From assembly GCF_000483165.1 (NCBI RefSeq), contig NZ_AXXW01000005.1, positions 1-64,000 of the forward strand: 64,000 bases of DNA. The letters are read 5' to 3'. Position numbers and translations under genes: made by a program. Under the pieces are notes generated by a model, which worked only from the letters and a program-made list of their open reading frames with translations, searched no databases and was not told where the DNA came from. This document shows positions 18,940 through 30,111 of this stretch, piece by piece (the first letter of the stretch is position 1; every line of letters starts with the position of its first letter). This DNA comes from Tullyiplasma multilocale ATCC 49900 (GTDB taxonomy: Bacteria > Bacillota_I > Bacilli_A > Mycoplasmatales > Mycoplasmataceae).

Positions 18940-19992
18940 ATGAGTTTTCCTAAATTAATGATTGACCTTAAAAAAATAAAAAGAAACATAACTTCTATGC
19001 TTAATGAATGCGATAAGCGTGGAGTTGAGTTGGTGGCAGTTGAAAAATTGGTAGCTGGAGATTTACAAGTGGCACAAACTATTGTTGGTGCCGGAGTTAC
19101 CACTCTTGCCGATTCTAGAATAAAAAATCTTCAAAAGTTAAAAGACATTAATGCTAAGAAAATGCTTTTAAGAATACCTATGCAAAGTGAAATTGATGAA
19201 TTAGTTAAATGGGTTGATGTTTGTCTGATATCTGAATTAGAAACTATTAAGTTAATAGATCAAAAAGCCACTTCCCCTATCGAAATTATTCTGATGATTG
19301 AATCTGGTGATATCCGTGAAGGTCTTCATAATAAAGAAACAATTTTCAAAACGGTTGAAGAAATAACTAAAATGAAATACGTTAAATTAGTGGGTCTAGG
19401 GACTAATTTCGCATGTTTTGGAGCAACTATTCCATCTGTTGCTAAAATGCACGATATGGTGGCTTTAAAACGCGAATTAGAAGATACTTTCAAGATTTCA
19501 ATTCCAACTATTAGTGCCGGTAACTCTTCTCACATTTCTATTTGAGATGATCCAGAAATTCCAAATGAAATTAATCAAATCAGAAGTGGTGCTGCAATCC
19601 TAATGGGATTTGGATTAAATGATGAACCAATCCCCTTCTTAGAAATGAACGCTTTCACATTACAAGCCGAAGTTGTAGAAGTTCAAGTTAAACCAAGTGC
19701 TAGTTGAGGGCAAAAAGGTCTTGATGCCTTTGGACACGAAAAACACTTCGAAGACATTGGAGATCGTACTAAAGCAATTATTGCAATAGGTCGTCAAGAT
19801 TGTCCGAATGAAGATATGATACCAGTTGATTCAAATATCCAAGTTTTAGGACAAAGCAGTGATCATACAATCTTAGACATAACCGATTCTAATATCAAAT
19901 ATCGAGTTGGAGACATCATCGAATTTAACTTAGGTTATATTGGAGTTTTAAGTTGTATTACAACAGAGTTTGTTGATACTGATTATAAATAG
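18940..19992 (+). CDS. Alanine/ornithine racemase-family PLP enzyme
   Basis: This 350-residue protein of the fold-III alanine racemase N-terminal superfamily is closest in layout to ornithine-racemase-like enzymes. The PLP Lys is probably Lys36 in 'VELVAVEKLVAGD'. 'LADSRIKNLQKL' follows, and 'ISAGNSSHISI' plus 'IRSGAAILMGFG' are the phosphate-binding and C-terminal barrel motifs. Two UGA Trp codons and one UGG are present, and AAGGAGG precedes the start. Mollicutes have no peptidoglycan, so a cell-wall role is unlikely; amino-acid racemisation or catabolism is possible. The substrate is unresolved. It is monocistronic. Confidence 0.85.
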
Positions 19993-19994
19993 AT

Positions 19995-20020
19995 AAAAGC
20001 CATAGTTTTCTATGGCTTTT
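19995..20020 (+). terminator. Terminator of the racemase-like gene
   Basis: AAAAGCCATAG TTTT CTATGGCTTTT, an 11-bp perfect stem followed by T-rich sequence. Confidence 0.9.
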
Positions 20021-20095
20021 TGTTTTTTTAGATGCCTTTTTGGTATTAGTATTGTTTGAAGTGATTTATAATAAATAAAAGAAACAGGAGATTTT

Positions 20096-20815
20096 ATGAA
20101 ACAAATATTGATCGATATCGGAAATACATCAATTCATGTAAAAGGTTTTGAAGATAAGAATTTCTTTGAACTTTTTAGAATACCAACAACTGAAGCTTGT
20201 GATACATTATATGAAAAATTTGATGAAATCGAATTTTCAGAAGTAAATCAAGTGACTTTCAGTTCAGTTGTTCCAAGTTTAGATTCTGATTTAATTAAAT
20301 ATTTCAATTCTAAAGGAATTAAAATTTCAAACATTAAAACTTCTCCTATTTTTAAACAAAACGATTTTGCTTTTAATACCGAATCTTTAGGTCAAGATTT
20401 TATTGCTAACTTTTTAGCCATAAAAGAAAAACACAATGACGCGATAATCGTAAGTTTGGGGACAGCCACTACTTTCTCATATATCAAAGGTGGAGTTTTC
20501 ACAGGAACAATTATAGCTCCAGGAATCAAGAAGAGCTTAGAATCATTAATCTCTAGTGCAGCTAAACTTCAGTCAGCTGATTTTGAAGCTTCTAATTTAA
20601 CTTATGGACAAAATACAATTGATGCCATTAACATCGGAGCTATCAACAGTCATTGATATATGATTGAAAAAAACATCGAATTACTAAGTGAAGATAAAAA
20701 TATAAAAGTTATCTTCACTGGTGGGAATGCTAGAATGATTGAAAATTTCATCATTGAAAGAAAGTATGAGATAAATGACAATTTAATATTTGAGGGTTTA
20801 AATTATGCAAAGTAG
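20096..20815 (+). CDS. coaX: Type III pantothenate kinase
   Basis: This 239-residue ASKHA-fold kinase phosphorylates pantothenate, the first step of CoA synthesis, and in characterised members needs no feedback by CoA. The N-terminal phosphate loop 'ILIDIGNTSIHVK' (~4-16), the 'SLGTATTFSYI' motif (~121-131) and 'APGIKKSLESL' (~142-152) fit CoaX; the 'GG NA' near the end is the adenosine motif. ACAGGAG lies before the start. Its last 11 nt overlap the start of coaBC, making a two-gene CoA operon. Confidence 0.92.
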
Positions 20816-21965
20816 AAAAATAAATTTAATTATAACTGGAGGTATTGGAGCAACCAAGAGTATGCAACTATATTCTCTATTAAACCAAAAATACGACGTT
20901 AACGTAATTGTCACAAAATCAGGTGCTAAATTTATTGATGAACAAATCCCTGTAAAAGATCATAATATTTTTGATCACGATAAATATGATGCTCATACTT
21001 ATGGAGAACACATCAAATTAACAAATGAAGCTGATATCACAATTGTATATCCAGCGACATACAACATAATTGGTAAGGTTGCAAATGGAATAGCTGATGA
21101 TTTCGCCTCTTTATTATTAGCAGCCTTTCCAAAGCCAATCATTTACTTTCCTTCAATGAACGAGAACATGTATAACAATGATGTAATGAAAAGAAATAAG
21201 GATATTATCACTAATTCTAATATGAATATTTGATATGAACCAAAAGTTGGGCGTCTAGCTAGTGGTCATATCGGGATTGGAAGACTACCTGAACCAAATG
21301 AAGCGTTTGAATTTGTCACAAGCACCCTATTTAACTTTGATAATCTTTATGACAAAAGAATTTTAATTAACTTAGGGAGAACAAGAAGTTATATTGACAA
21401 TGTAAGATATATTACAAATGGTTCTAGTGGTAAAATGGGCTCAAGTTTGATAAATATTGCTAAAACATTTACAAACAATATTTCTATTGTTAAAGGAGAT
21501 ACTGATGTATATGTTTCAAACGCGATACCAGTTATTACAAATCAAGAAATGTTTGAAGAAATGAAAATGCAATTTGCTAATTCAGATATTGTAATATGTA
21601 CAGCAGCTTTATATGATTTTGAAGTTTCTAAAAAACTAAATCATAAAATAAGTAAAGAAGATGGTCTAGATTTGGAATTTACTAAATCAATTGATGTTTT
21701 AGAAGAGTTAGGGAAAATGAAAACCAATCAGACGCTTGTTGGTTTTAGTTTAGCTGACGATTATGATTTAGAAAAAGCCTATGCTAAAATGAAAAGAAAA
21801 AATATGGATGTATTGATTTTAAATCAAATCTCAGCGATGGGAAACGATAATAATGAAATTATAATTTTAAATAGTAAAGATTCTACTACTAAAAAAATTG
21901 ATTCAAGTTCTAAGCAGAATATCGCTTTTGAAATTTGAAAATATCTTAATGAATATAAAAAATAA
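20805..21965 (+). CDS. coaBC: Bifunctional phosphopantothenoylcysteine decarboxylase/synthetase
   Basis: This 386-residue fusion has an N-terminal FMN-dependent decarboxylase (CoaC, ~1-180) with 'IITGGIGATKSMQL', the proposed catalytic His in 'GEHIKLT' (~71-74) and 'PSMNENMYNNDVMKRN' (substrate clamp with PxMNxxM). The C-terminal ligase (CoaB, ~190-386) has 'GRTRSYIDNVRYITNGSSGKMG' and 'VGFSLADD'. The usual GGTxEPIDPVR of CoaB is altered to GRTRSYIDNVR but remains recognisable. Together with CoaX it gives pantothenate to 4'-phosphopantetheine. The start overlaps coaX by 11 nt. Confidence 0.9.
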
Positions 21966-21990
21966 CCCAATGATTAACTCATTGGGTTTT
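21964..21990. terminator. Bidirectional terminator
   Basis: AACCCAATGA and TCATTGGGTT form a 10-bp stem. T tracts lie on both sides, between convergent coaBC and the HD-domain gene. Confidence 0.88.
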
Positions 21991-21993
21991 ATA

Positions 21994-22977
21994 TTATTTT
22001 TTATAATGTTTTAAGTACATTTTTCCATCTTCACTTGGAATTCTTCCAGTTCAAGAATCTTGATCCACTTTATTCAATTCATCATTAACTTTGTAAATAC
22101 GAGCATCTAAGTTATCGAATGTTGATAAAATAATTGCTTCCATAATAGCTGGTTCTTGAGGTGAACCATATTCTTTCTTACCATGACTTGCTAAAATCAT
22201 GTGTTGTAATAAAGTCAAATCATGATTAATAACTCCATTAGCATCTGTGTAAATACCTTGTTCTTGGGCTAATTTGTTTAACTCAGCATTACCAATACTA
22301 ATATGTCCTAATAATTTACCTTCTAAACTGTAGTCCACTGCTGTTTCGTCAATAATTTCTACAACTTTACCGATGTCATGTAAAATAGCTCCACAAATCA
22401 ATAAATTTCAATCGATTGAAGCATATGTATAACTTGGTTTAATGGCTAAACAATTTTTAACTAATGTATAACTATGTCAGAATAATCCTCCAGCTACATT
22501 GTGGTGGATTGACATCGCTGCTGGATATGTTAGAAATTGTTTTTCATATTTTTTAATCAATCCAATTGTTAAATTTCTATAAGTGTCGTTTTTAACTTGG
22601 TTTAATAATTCCATTAAATTTTCATATTCACGTTCAATGTTAACTGGTGCCACTACGAAGAAATCAGCTTTTGTTAATCCTAAGGCAAACACTTCTTCTT
22701 CAGTTAGAATTTTATAATCGTTGATTTTTAATTGTAAAATTCCACGGTATTCATTAGGCGTAATATCTTTGAAATGAATGTATGCATTTGGTTTAATAAC
22801 CTCTTTATCTTGTTCAGTCACTATTCACTTTCTGGCTTCAACTCTTCCTGTAGTATCAGTTAGATGGATAATCATGTAGTTACTTCCGTTACTTCCAGTT
22901 GAAATAATTACTTTTTCAATTCTAGCAATTAATTCAGCACTATTTAAATCAGCTGTAATATCTTTTATTTTTAACAT
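21994..22977 (-). CDS. yhaM: YhaM-type 3'-5' exoribonuclease (OB fold plus HD domain)
   Basis: This 327-residue protein matches B. subtilis YhaM (~314). The N-terminal OB-fold (~1-100) includes 'ISTGSNGSNYMIIHLTDTTGRVEARKW'. The HD phosphohydrolase domain (~150-300) has 'SIHHNVAGGLFWHSYTL' (His ligands), 'GAILHDIGKV' (HD pair) and 'HMILASHGKKEYGSP'. YhaM is a Mn-dependent 3'-5' exoribonuclease in Firmicutes. Three UGA Trp codons lie in family-conserved places (e.g. GLFWHS). The start is at 22977 after AAGGAAG; the gene is convergent with coaBC and monocistronic. Confidence 0.87.
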
Positions 22978-23028
22978 GTTTGCACTTCCTTTTATTTCTT
23001 TTATTTTACCTTTTATTTACTCATAAAA

Positions 23029-23051
23029 AAATAAACCCTCTTGGTTTATTT
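23029..23051 (-). terminator. Terminator of trmFO
   Basis: AAATAAACC CTCTT GGTTTATTT, a 9-bp stem with A/T flanks; it includes the stop codon. Confidence 0.82.
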
Positions 23052-24350
23052 AATTATCTCTTTGATTTCTTCTAAATATATATCAAGATCATGCATTGCT
23101 TGGTTATAAACGTACATTTCATCTTCGGTTTTGCCTGTTCGATCAACAATACCCATATTAGCTTTCATCGGTGAGAATTTTTTAAGTTTTTCATTCGTTA
23201 CATAATTTGTTAATGCCCCAATTACGCTCGTATTAGGCATTCTCTTAACTTTTCTATTAGTTAATAGACTAAGAACACCAATTGACGCTACAAGCCCACT
23301 AGCAGTTGATTCTACATATCCCTCAACACCTGTGATTTGTCCCGCAAAGAAAACATTTTTCTTACGCATAACTTGCATCTTGTGATTCAAGATTTTAGGT
23401 GAATTGATATAGTAGTTTTTATGCATAACTCCGTGACGAACAATTTTCAGATTTTGTAGTCCGGGAAGACTTGATAAAATTCTTTGCTGTTCAGGTCATT
23501 TCATATTTGTTTGGAAACCAACAAAATTATACAGGGTGTCAATTGCGTTATCTTGACGTAATTGAACTACCGCGTAAGGAGTTTCACCATTTGGCATTTC
23601 TAGGTTATTGGGTGATAGAGGTCCATTTAAAAGAACTCTTTTTCCTTGTTTGGCCATTTGTTCAATTGGTTGACATCCACGGAAGAATATTTCTTTTTCA
23701 AAATCTTTAGATTCAACTGTTTCAGCATTTATTAATTGTTGATGAAATTCTAAAAATTGATCTTCGTTTAACGGAACACAAATATATTCACCGTCACCTG
23801 TATTGTGACGTGAATTTAGATAAACTTGACTAAAATCTATTGAATCTTTTTCTACAATTGGTGCGGAAGCATCCATAAAATACAATTTTTGATTTCCAAT
23901 CAATCTTTGGATTTCTTGTTTCATGTTATCGGTTGTTAAAGGCCCAGTTGTAATTATAGTAATATCATTTTCATCATCAATAGAATTAACATCTTCATTG
24001 ATGACTTCGATATTTTCATGATTATGAATTATATTAGTGATATATTCACTAAACCCAATTCTGTCAACAGCCAATGCATCATCACCTGGAATTTGTGTTT
24101 CGTATGCCGCTTTAATAATTAAAGAATCTAATTTCACCATTTCTTCTTTAAGAATACCTACAGCATTCTTTTTAGATTTACTTCTTAAGGTATTTGAACA
24201 TACTAATTCAGCTAAATTTTGTGATTTTTGAACCGGGTTAGGATTAATTGTTTTTGATTCATAAAGTTTTACTTTATGCCCTCTTTTAGCCAATTGATAA
24301 GCCACTTCACAACCTGCTAATCCTGCTCCAATAATTTTAATATCTCTCAT
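23046..24350 (-). CDS. trmFO: Folate/FAD-dependent RNA uracil-C5 methyltransferase (TrmFO/RlmFO)
   Basis: This 434-residue flavoprotein has the Rossmann FAD loop [14 protein letters not shown] (~8-21), '[10 protein letters not shown]' (49-58, conserved Cys) and '[19 protein letters not shown]' near the C-terminus with the second conserved Cys region 'FFRGCQPIE' (~221-229). The enzyme uses methylene-THF and FADH2 to make m5U. In most Firmicutes the target is U54 of tRNA. In Mycoplasma capricolum a homologue (RlmFO) was shown to modify 23S rRNA U1939 instead, so the target here is open. One UGA Trp. It is monocistronic. Confidence 0.93.
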
Positions 24351-24387
24351 ATGTTCTACCCACTTCTATTACTTAATTATAAAAGAA

Positions 24388-24407
24388 AAAAAGCCATATG
24401 GCTTTTT
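24388..24407 (-). terminator. Terminator of metK
   Basis: AAAAAGCC ATAT GGCTTTTT, an 8-bp stem 4 nt beyond the metK stop. Confidence 0.85.
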
Positions 24408-24410
24408 GTT

Positions 24411-25550
24411 TTATAAGTATTTTTTTAATGTTTCAACTTTATCAAGTTGTTCTCAACTAAAGTCTGGTTTACCAAAGTGTCCATAAGTTGCTGTTTTTAA
24501 GAAAACAGGTTTTCTTAATTCTAATTCTTTGATCATGTTAATAACTGAGAAATCAAAGTTTTCTTCTAGTGCTTTTAAAATCACATCACGAGCAACTTTT
24601 TCTGTTCCAAATGTTTCAACAAATATTGAAACTGGTTCAGCAATACCAATTGCATAACTCACTTGAATTTCTAATTTGTCAGCTAATCCAGCCGCTACTA
24701 AGTTTTTAGCAGCATAACGTGCCATGTATGCAGCTGTTCTATCAACTTTAGTTGAATCTTTTCCAGAGAATGCTCCACCACCATGGCGAGCATATCCTCC
24801 ATAAGTATCAACAATAATTTTACGTCCTGTTAAACCAGTATCACCTTGTGGTCCACCGATTACAAAACGTCCTGTTGGATTAATTAAAACTTTAAAGTCT
24901 GTATTTAATCCAAAGTCTTTTGCTACCTTGTCCATAATGTTTGTTTTAATGTAAGCTTTAAATTCTGCTTCATTAAAATCTCCATCATGTTGAATTGACA
25001 TTAATACAGTATCAATTTTAGGATTTGCAGGATCTGTATAATCAACAGTCACTTGAGATTTCATGTCTGGTCTAGCAAATTTGAATTCTCCTGCTTTTCT
25101 TAATTTTGTAGCTGTATAAACTAATTCGTGAGATAAAGTGATAGCCAATGGTAAAAATGTTTTAGATTCGTTTGTTGCGTATCCAAACATAATACCTTGA
25201 TCACCAGCTCCGATTAATTCTTCAGTAATATCAATTCCTAAAGCAATATCGTGTGATTGTTCTTCAACACGGATTTCAATTTTACATGTATCAGCATTGA
25301 TACCGTAATCATCATTGTTGTATCCGATTTTTCTAAGAACATCTCTAGCAACTTGTTCATAATCAACAGTTGCTGTTGTAGATATTTGTCCACCAATTAA
25401 TAAATAATTAGTTGTAGCGAAAGTTTCGCATGCTACTTTTGCGTTTGGGTCTTGTTTTAAAACCTCGTCTAAGATGGCGTCAGACACCTGATCACAAATC
25501 TTATCCGGATGTCCTTCTGACACCGATTCACTTGTAAATAAATTTCTCAT
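24411..25550 (-). CDS. metK: S-adenosylmethionine synthetase
   Basis: This 379-residue enzyme makes SAM from Met and ATP. Signatures: 'SVSEGHPDKICDQVSDAILD' (~9-28, methionine/Mg loop), 'GAGDQGIMFGYATNE' (~113-127, first MetK signature) and 'GGGAFSGKDSTKVDRTAAY' (~256-274, second signature with the P-loop-like glycines). One UGA Trp lies 16 residues before the end (PDFSWEQLDKV). The SD is weak. No SAM riboswitch structure is seen in the short upstream region (25551-25640). It is monocistronic. Confidence 0.96.
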
Positions 25551-25597
25551 ATTTCTTTTGTTTTTCCTTTTACTTTGTGTATTTTACATACCAAAAT

Positions 25598-25603
25598 ATT
25601 ATA
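25598..25603 (-). promoter_or_regulatory. Probable -10 element for metK
   Basis: A perfect TATAAT on the minus strand, 48 nt before the start, between the upstream terminator and metK. No clear -35. Confidence 0.45.
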
Positions 25604-25647
25604 TCTTAAACGGTATTTAATCTGGGACGTAAAAGTTAAAAAATAAG

Positions 25648-25683
25648 AAAAATTCGATGCATATAATATTGCATCGAATTTTT
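25648..25683 (-). terminator. Strong terminator of the 25689-27665 lipoprotein gene
   Basis: AAAAATTCGATGC and GCATCGAATTTTT form a 13-bp perfect stem with a 10-nt AT loop, 5 nt beyond the stop codon. Confidence 0.9.
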
Positions 25684-25688
25684 ATTTA

Positions 25689-27665
25689 CTAAATATAACT
25701 TCTGTTCGTAGCTATTATCACGCTGCCAGTTTCACCATAAGAAAACTTTACATTACATGAACCAATAATTGACACATCAAGAGTAACTTCCGCTTGTGCT
25801 CTTAACTTATTGCCATCTAATCAAATGTCTATTTTTGAAACATAAGCCAAAACTCTATTATTATCTTCTTCATCAGCAATAAACATCTTATCATTAAATA
25901 CCAATTCAGGCCTTTCCTTGTTCATTACATATAAATATTGATTTAGATTAATTTTTGATTTCTTTTCTCCATCTTTTTCATAATCTAGTTCAAGTGCTAG
26001 AGATTCTTTTTGAAAACTAATAGAGAAATGTTCTAGTATTGTTTCTTTGTCAAAAATATTGACTTCTTCAAAATCAAACACCACTATATCAACTCCAATA
26101 GTCTTGCTCGCATCAACATGTTTATCTATCATAACGTTATGTTCTAATTCTATTCTTTCAATTGGATATATTTCGATCACCCTAGACCCTGTAATAATAT
26201 CTGAATTTGGATTAGCCTTGATTTCGCATTCACCAATTACAGTCGGATCAACATCAATAATTAAATCTTTATCTTTCTCCACTTCTAAACCATAAACACT
26301 TAATGTTTCATTTACATTATTTAAGATTTGAGTAATAACTTCATCGCGATCACTATAGTATTTAATATTATCGATTTGGAGAATATCTTGCAAATTAAAT
26401 TTGTCAACTTTGAATTTTTTAACCACATTCAACACCACCCTTTTAGACGTTTCCAGACCTCTAATCTCAATTTCTCCACCTTTTGAAGTATCTCCGATTA
26501 TTTCGTAATCTTCACCTAAAACAATTCCGTGAAATATTTCATCTAATTTGGTTTGAATAATATTAATTACATTTTTCATTGAAAATCCAACTCTTCAAGA
26601 TAAATCTCAATCAATATCTATTACCTTTTTATTCACATAAATCAAAAAGTTGTTCGTTATTAATTTTGAATGTGTTAGTGAAGCAATAGTTATATATGAA
26701 GCTTCATAATCGTTTCCTCCCACAACAAATTCATCCACACTTATGAGATTGTCGTTTTTGAATCCAACAAACTCTGAAATGATCTTTCTTATTCTTTTGT
26801 ATGAAGTCCCATCATTAGACACTTGTCATGGTCCAACTTTAATCTCACCGATATCAACTTTCTCATAAGTAAAAGTTTTTTCACCAGTTAAAATTTTAGA
26901 GTTATTCAATGCAACAACTTTTACTTCTTCGCCTTTATTAATATCGCCAACGATTTCATAATCTTCCCCTTCTATAACTTGTATATTTTTGGGAAGCAAA
27001 GAACGCATGGAATTTATCACTTTTTGTTTTAAATCGCCAAGGTCTTCGCTGACTCTAACGGTTTCTAGTTCTAAACCATTTATTTCAATTTTGCTTACAT
27101 CTACAATCAACTTTCCTTCTATTTTATAACTATCCCCAATCACTTTAACTATTATTGGTTCTGATGAACTTGTATCTCCGAAAATCTCATAATCAATTCC
27201 TTCGATCAATTCAGAATTTAGTTCGTTTATCATGGTGATAATTGTTGTCTTGATATCGATAAAATTCTGACCCACTTTTGAGATATCAACTTGCAATTCA
27301 CTTAACCTAACAATATCTTGAACTTCTCATTTAAGATTAACAGTACCTTCATAATTCTTTTTAGAAGAGAGGGTTTTGGTTTCAATGTTCAAATCCAAAT
27401 CTATCAAAGCTTCTTCAAGATTTTTGTATGATTTTGGATTTAAATTATAAATTTTCGCAATAATGTTTTCTCTGTTTATTTCAGGTTTATACAATTTGCC
27501 CACTATTTCAAGTTTAGTAATGACTTCTTCTAGCTTTTCAATATTCTGAATCACATTACCATCATCGTCATCATCTTTTGTTTCGCTGCACGCAACAACA
27601 CTTAAACCTGTAGATGCAGTTAAGCCTATCGCTAATAACATAGCTAATATTTTTTTAATTTTCAC
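25689..27665 (-). CDS. Lipoprotein with about five ~77-residue repeats (GxDYEIxGD motif)
   Basis: This 658-residue lipoprotein has a signal peptide ending LSVVAC (Cys26). After a ~100-residue start region, a unit recurs at a spacing near 77 residues. Each unit has a helix ending hydrophobic, then GxDYEI.GD..KG.E(V/I), then a beta-rich half. The motif is seen at ~156 (GIDYEIFGD), ~233 (GEDYEIVGD), ~313 (GNDYEASY, degenerate), ~384 (GEDYEIIGD) and ~461 (KDKDLIIDV, degenerate). The C-terminal 150 residues are a weaker relative. Four UGA Trp codons lie in repeat boundaries. Not assigned to a known family; tandem small domains on the cell surface suggest adhesion or binding. AGGAGGTT precedes the start. 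Confidence 0.85.
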
Positions 27666-27792
27666 ACAAACCTCCTATATCCCTTTAAAACAAAAATAGT
27701 TTAACAAGGAAAGGGTTGTTTGTTCTTAATTAGTAATTTATCTAAATACATTTAAACTAATGTGGTTTTTTAATGTTCAAAAAACAAAACAA

Positions 27793-27814
27793 AAAAGAGG
27801 TATAACCCTCTTTT
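27793..27814 (-). terminator. Terminator of the eight-repeat surface protein gene
   Basis: AAAAGAGG TATAAC CCTCTTTT, an 8-bp stem about 50 nt after the stop. Confidence 0.82.
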
Positions 27815-27864
27815 GCTTTATTTATAATGATTTTCAGTTAACTTCGTTGTATTCGATATGTTAC

Positions 27865-29640
27865 CTAATAAGAATTTATCTTGAAAGAATAAACTACTTC
27901 AGCTTTCGTCATTGGAGATTGATGGAACAACACAGTAGCTGTTCTTAGAATTTGATAAGCATATTTAGAATTATATTCATCAGGATTTGAATTTAGAACT
28001 GCTTCTGCATCCCTTATCGCTTGTTGTAATTTATCAAAATCTTCTTGAGTATGTCTACCTTTTTGGATAGTTTTAACTCTTTCAATTTCATATTTTAATC
28101 CATTTAATCATGGTGTATCTGTGCCCATATCTGGAGATTGATAAAAGATAACCATAGCATTTCTTAAATCTTGATATGCAACTTTTGATGCATATTCACT
28201 TGGATCAGATTCAAAAACAGCAATAGCCTTCTGTCTACCAGCTTGTAACTTAGTAAATGCTTCAGGATATTTTTTACCTTGAACCATAACACTTGATCTG
28301 TCAATTTCATATTTTAGAGCTTCATATCAAGGTCTCTTAGTTCATTCATTGGCACCTTTGTCAACAGAATTATAATATTCAGTTTCTGCAGCTCTTAAAG
28401 CCTCAAAAGCAGCTTTGGCTTCAGTTTCATCAGGGTTTTGTGATAATTTATTCTTAGCTTCAGCAATAGCTTCTTTTAATTTATCATATGCTTCTTCAGT
28501 CTTTATAGTATTTTCTATACCACTAGCATTTTCAATTTCATATTTAAGAGCATCTAATCAAGGAGTTTTTGTACCCTCATTAGCCCCTTCTTCAGGAGAC
28601 TTGTAAAACTCTACAATAGCTTCTCTTAAATTTTCAAATGCTGTTTTAGCGTTATCTTCTGAAGGGGTATTTTCGGCATTGGCGATACTTTGAGCTTCTT
28701 GTATTGCAGATTTCAACAATGCAAATGCTTCTTCTGTTTTTGTTCCCTTTTCAATATTGTCTGCACTCGCCACTTCATATTTAAGTGCGTCAAATCAAGG
28801 ATGGAATACATCAGGAGAATTATAGAAAGTGTTAATGACACCTCTTAATTCTTCAAATGCAGTTTTAGCTTCATCTTCTGAAGGATCAGAACTTATAACA
28901 TCACCTGCAATTTTTAAAGCTTCTTGCAATTTTGCATATTCTTCACTACTTTTGCTTCCTTGTTGGATTGAATTCCCTTGATTAACTTCATAATTAAGAG
29001 CGTCAAATCATTGTTTAGGATCTTCAGAATAGCTATAGAATGTGTCGATTGCACCTCTTAATGTTTCAAATGCAGTTTTGGCATCATCTTCTGAAGGAGT
29101 AATTTCAGCTTCTGCAATTACTACAGCTTCTTCGATAGCTTTTTTAAGTTCGGCAAATACTTCTTCTGGTTTATTCCCTTGTTCTATTTCTTTTGCGAAA
29201 CCAATTTCATTTTTTAAAGCTTCGAATCATGTGTGTGTTTCATCGGGAGAATTATAAAAGGCGTCAATTTCACTTCTTAATGCTTCAAATGCAGCCTTAG
29301 CCTCATCTTCAGTTGTAATCTCTTTTGCAACTTCAATAGCATTCTTTAAAGTTTGGTATGAAGCTTCATTCTTCAATCCTTGTTGGATTTCTGAAGCATA
29401 TTGAATTTCGTAGTTAAGAGCATTTAATCAAATAGTTACCACATCTTCAATTTCTTCAGAATTAAAGAATACGTCTTCAGCAGCTCTCAACACTTCGAAA
29501 GCTGACTTAGCATCACTCTCAGATGTCACTTTTTTAGCACTTTCAATCGCTTGTTTTAAAGTGTCATGAGCTTCTTGTGTCTTATTCCCTTTTTGAATAG
29601 AATCAGAGTATTTGATTTCCTTCGCAAGTAAATCCAATCA
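27865..29640 (-). repeat. Eight in-frame ~200-240-bp coding repeats
   Basis: Repeat boundaries fall at the UGA Trp codons, seen on the plus strand as recurring 'TCAAGG', 'TCAATC' or 'TCATTG' following AA(G/T)GC(G/A)TC(T/A)AA. The units are divergent at the nucleotide level but share blocks such as GCTTCAAATGC and TTCATATTTAAGAGC. Recombination between units could change repeat number. Confidence 0.75.
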
Positions 29641-29766
29641 CGGAGTTTTTGATTCTTGATTTCCGTCTTCATTACTATTAGTTGACCCAGATGTTGCAAC
29701 AAGAACAACAACAGGTGGTGCTAATACTAAACCAATAGCAGTTAGTGCAATTAATAATTTTTTCAT
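27865..29766 (-). CDS. Surface protein with eight tandem helical repeats (FIVAR-like), no lipobox Cys
   Basis: This 633-residue secreted or membrane-anchored protein begins MKKLLIALTAIGLV like the neighbouring lipoproteins, but the lipobox position reads VLVATSG: Thr where Cys should be. It may be anchored by an uncleaved signal or cleaved and released. From ~45 to the end there are eight units of 67-79 residues, each starting W[LFY]xAL[KN]YE[IV] with the Trp encoded by UGA, followed by 'GxKxxEAxxxLKxAI', then 'DAKxAFExLRxA...FYxS'. The layout resembles FIVAR/Ebh-type three-helix repeats of Gram-positive surface proteins; homology is not proven. AAGGGGAT lies before the start. Confidence 0.85.
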
Positions 29767-30111
29767 TTTTATCCCCTTCGTCTTCTAACATTCAAATGTT
29801 TATAGAGTTCAATTAGTGATTGCTAATTGAAATACCAACACTCTAAAAAATAAAGTGGTAGTTCCTTTGTACTTAAATGAGAATAGAGATGCTTTAATGG
29901 CGATTTAGTCAATCCATGACATCTATTAATTTTTGTGCATCAATCCATCACATTTTTTACATAAAATAATAATAAATTAATTAGCTTCCCAATATGAGAG
30001 TTTTCACTTTCCAATTAGGAAATAAATACGCTTTTTTATTTATACAATAAAAAAACCTCTTCTAAGAGGGTTAGTTTTATTTAGTAAATAATTTATGCCA
30101 ACTGAATCCAA
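29767..30111. other. Intergenic region upstream of the eight-repeat protein
   Basis: 345 nt without a coding region. It contains a short palindrome AATTAG TGATTG CTAATT (29811-29828) in the 5' leader, a possible minus-strand promoter (TTGACT at 29912-29907, 17 nt, TCTCTA at 29889-29884; the -10 is weak) and the terminator of the next upstream gene at 30053-30072. Confidence 0.5.
30053..30072 (-). terminator. Terminator of the 30112-30537 gene
   Basis: ACCTCT TCTA AGAGGGT with an adjacent seven-A run (T run on the minus strand). Confidence 0.75.

Noticed and set aside
25551-25640. SAM riboswitch before metK
   Set aside because: The interval is too short and AT-rich; no SAM-I/II-type paired elements could be drawn.
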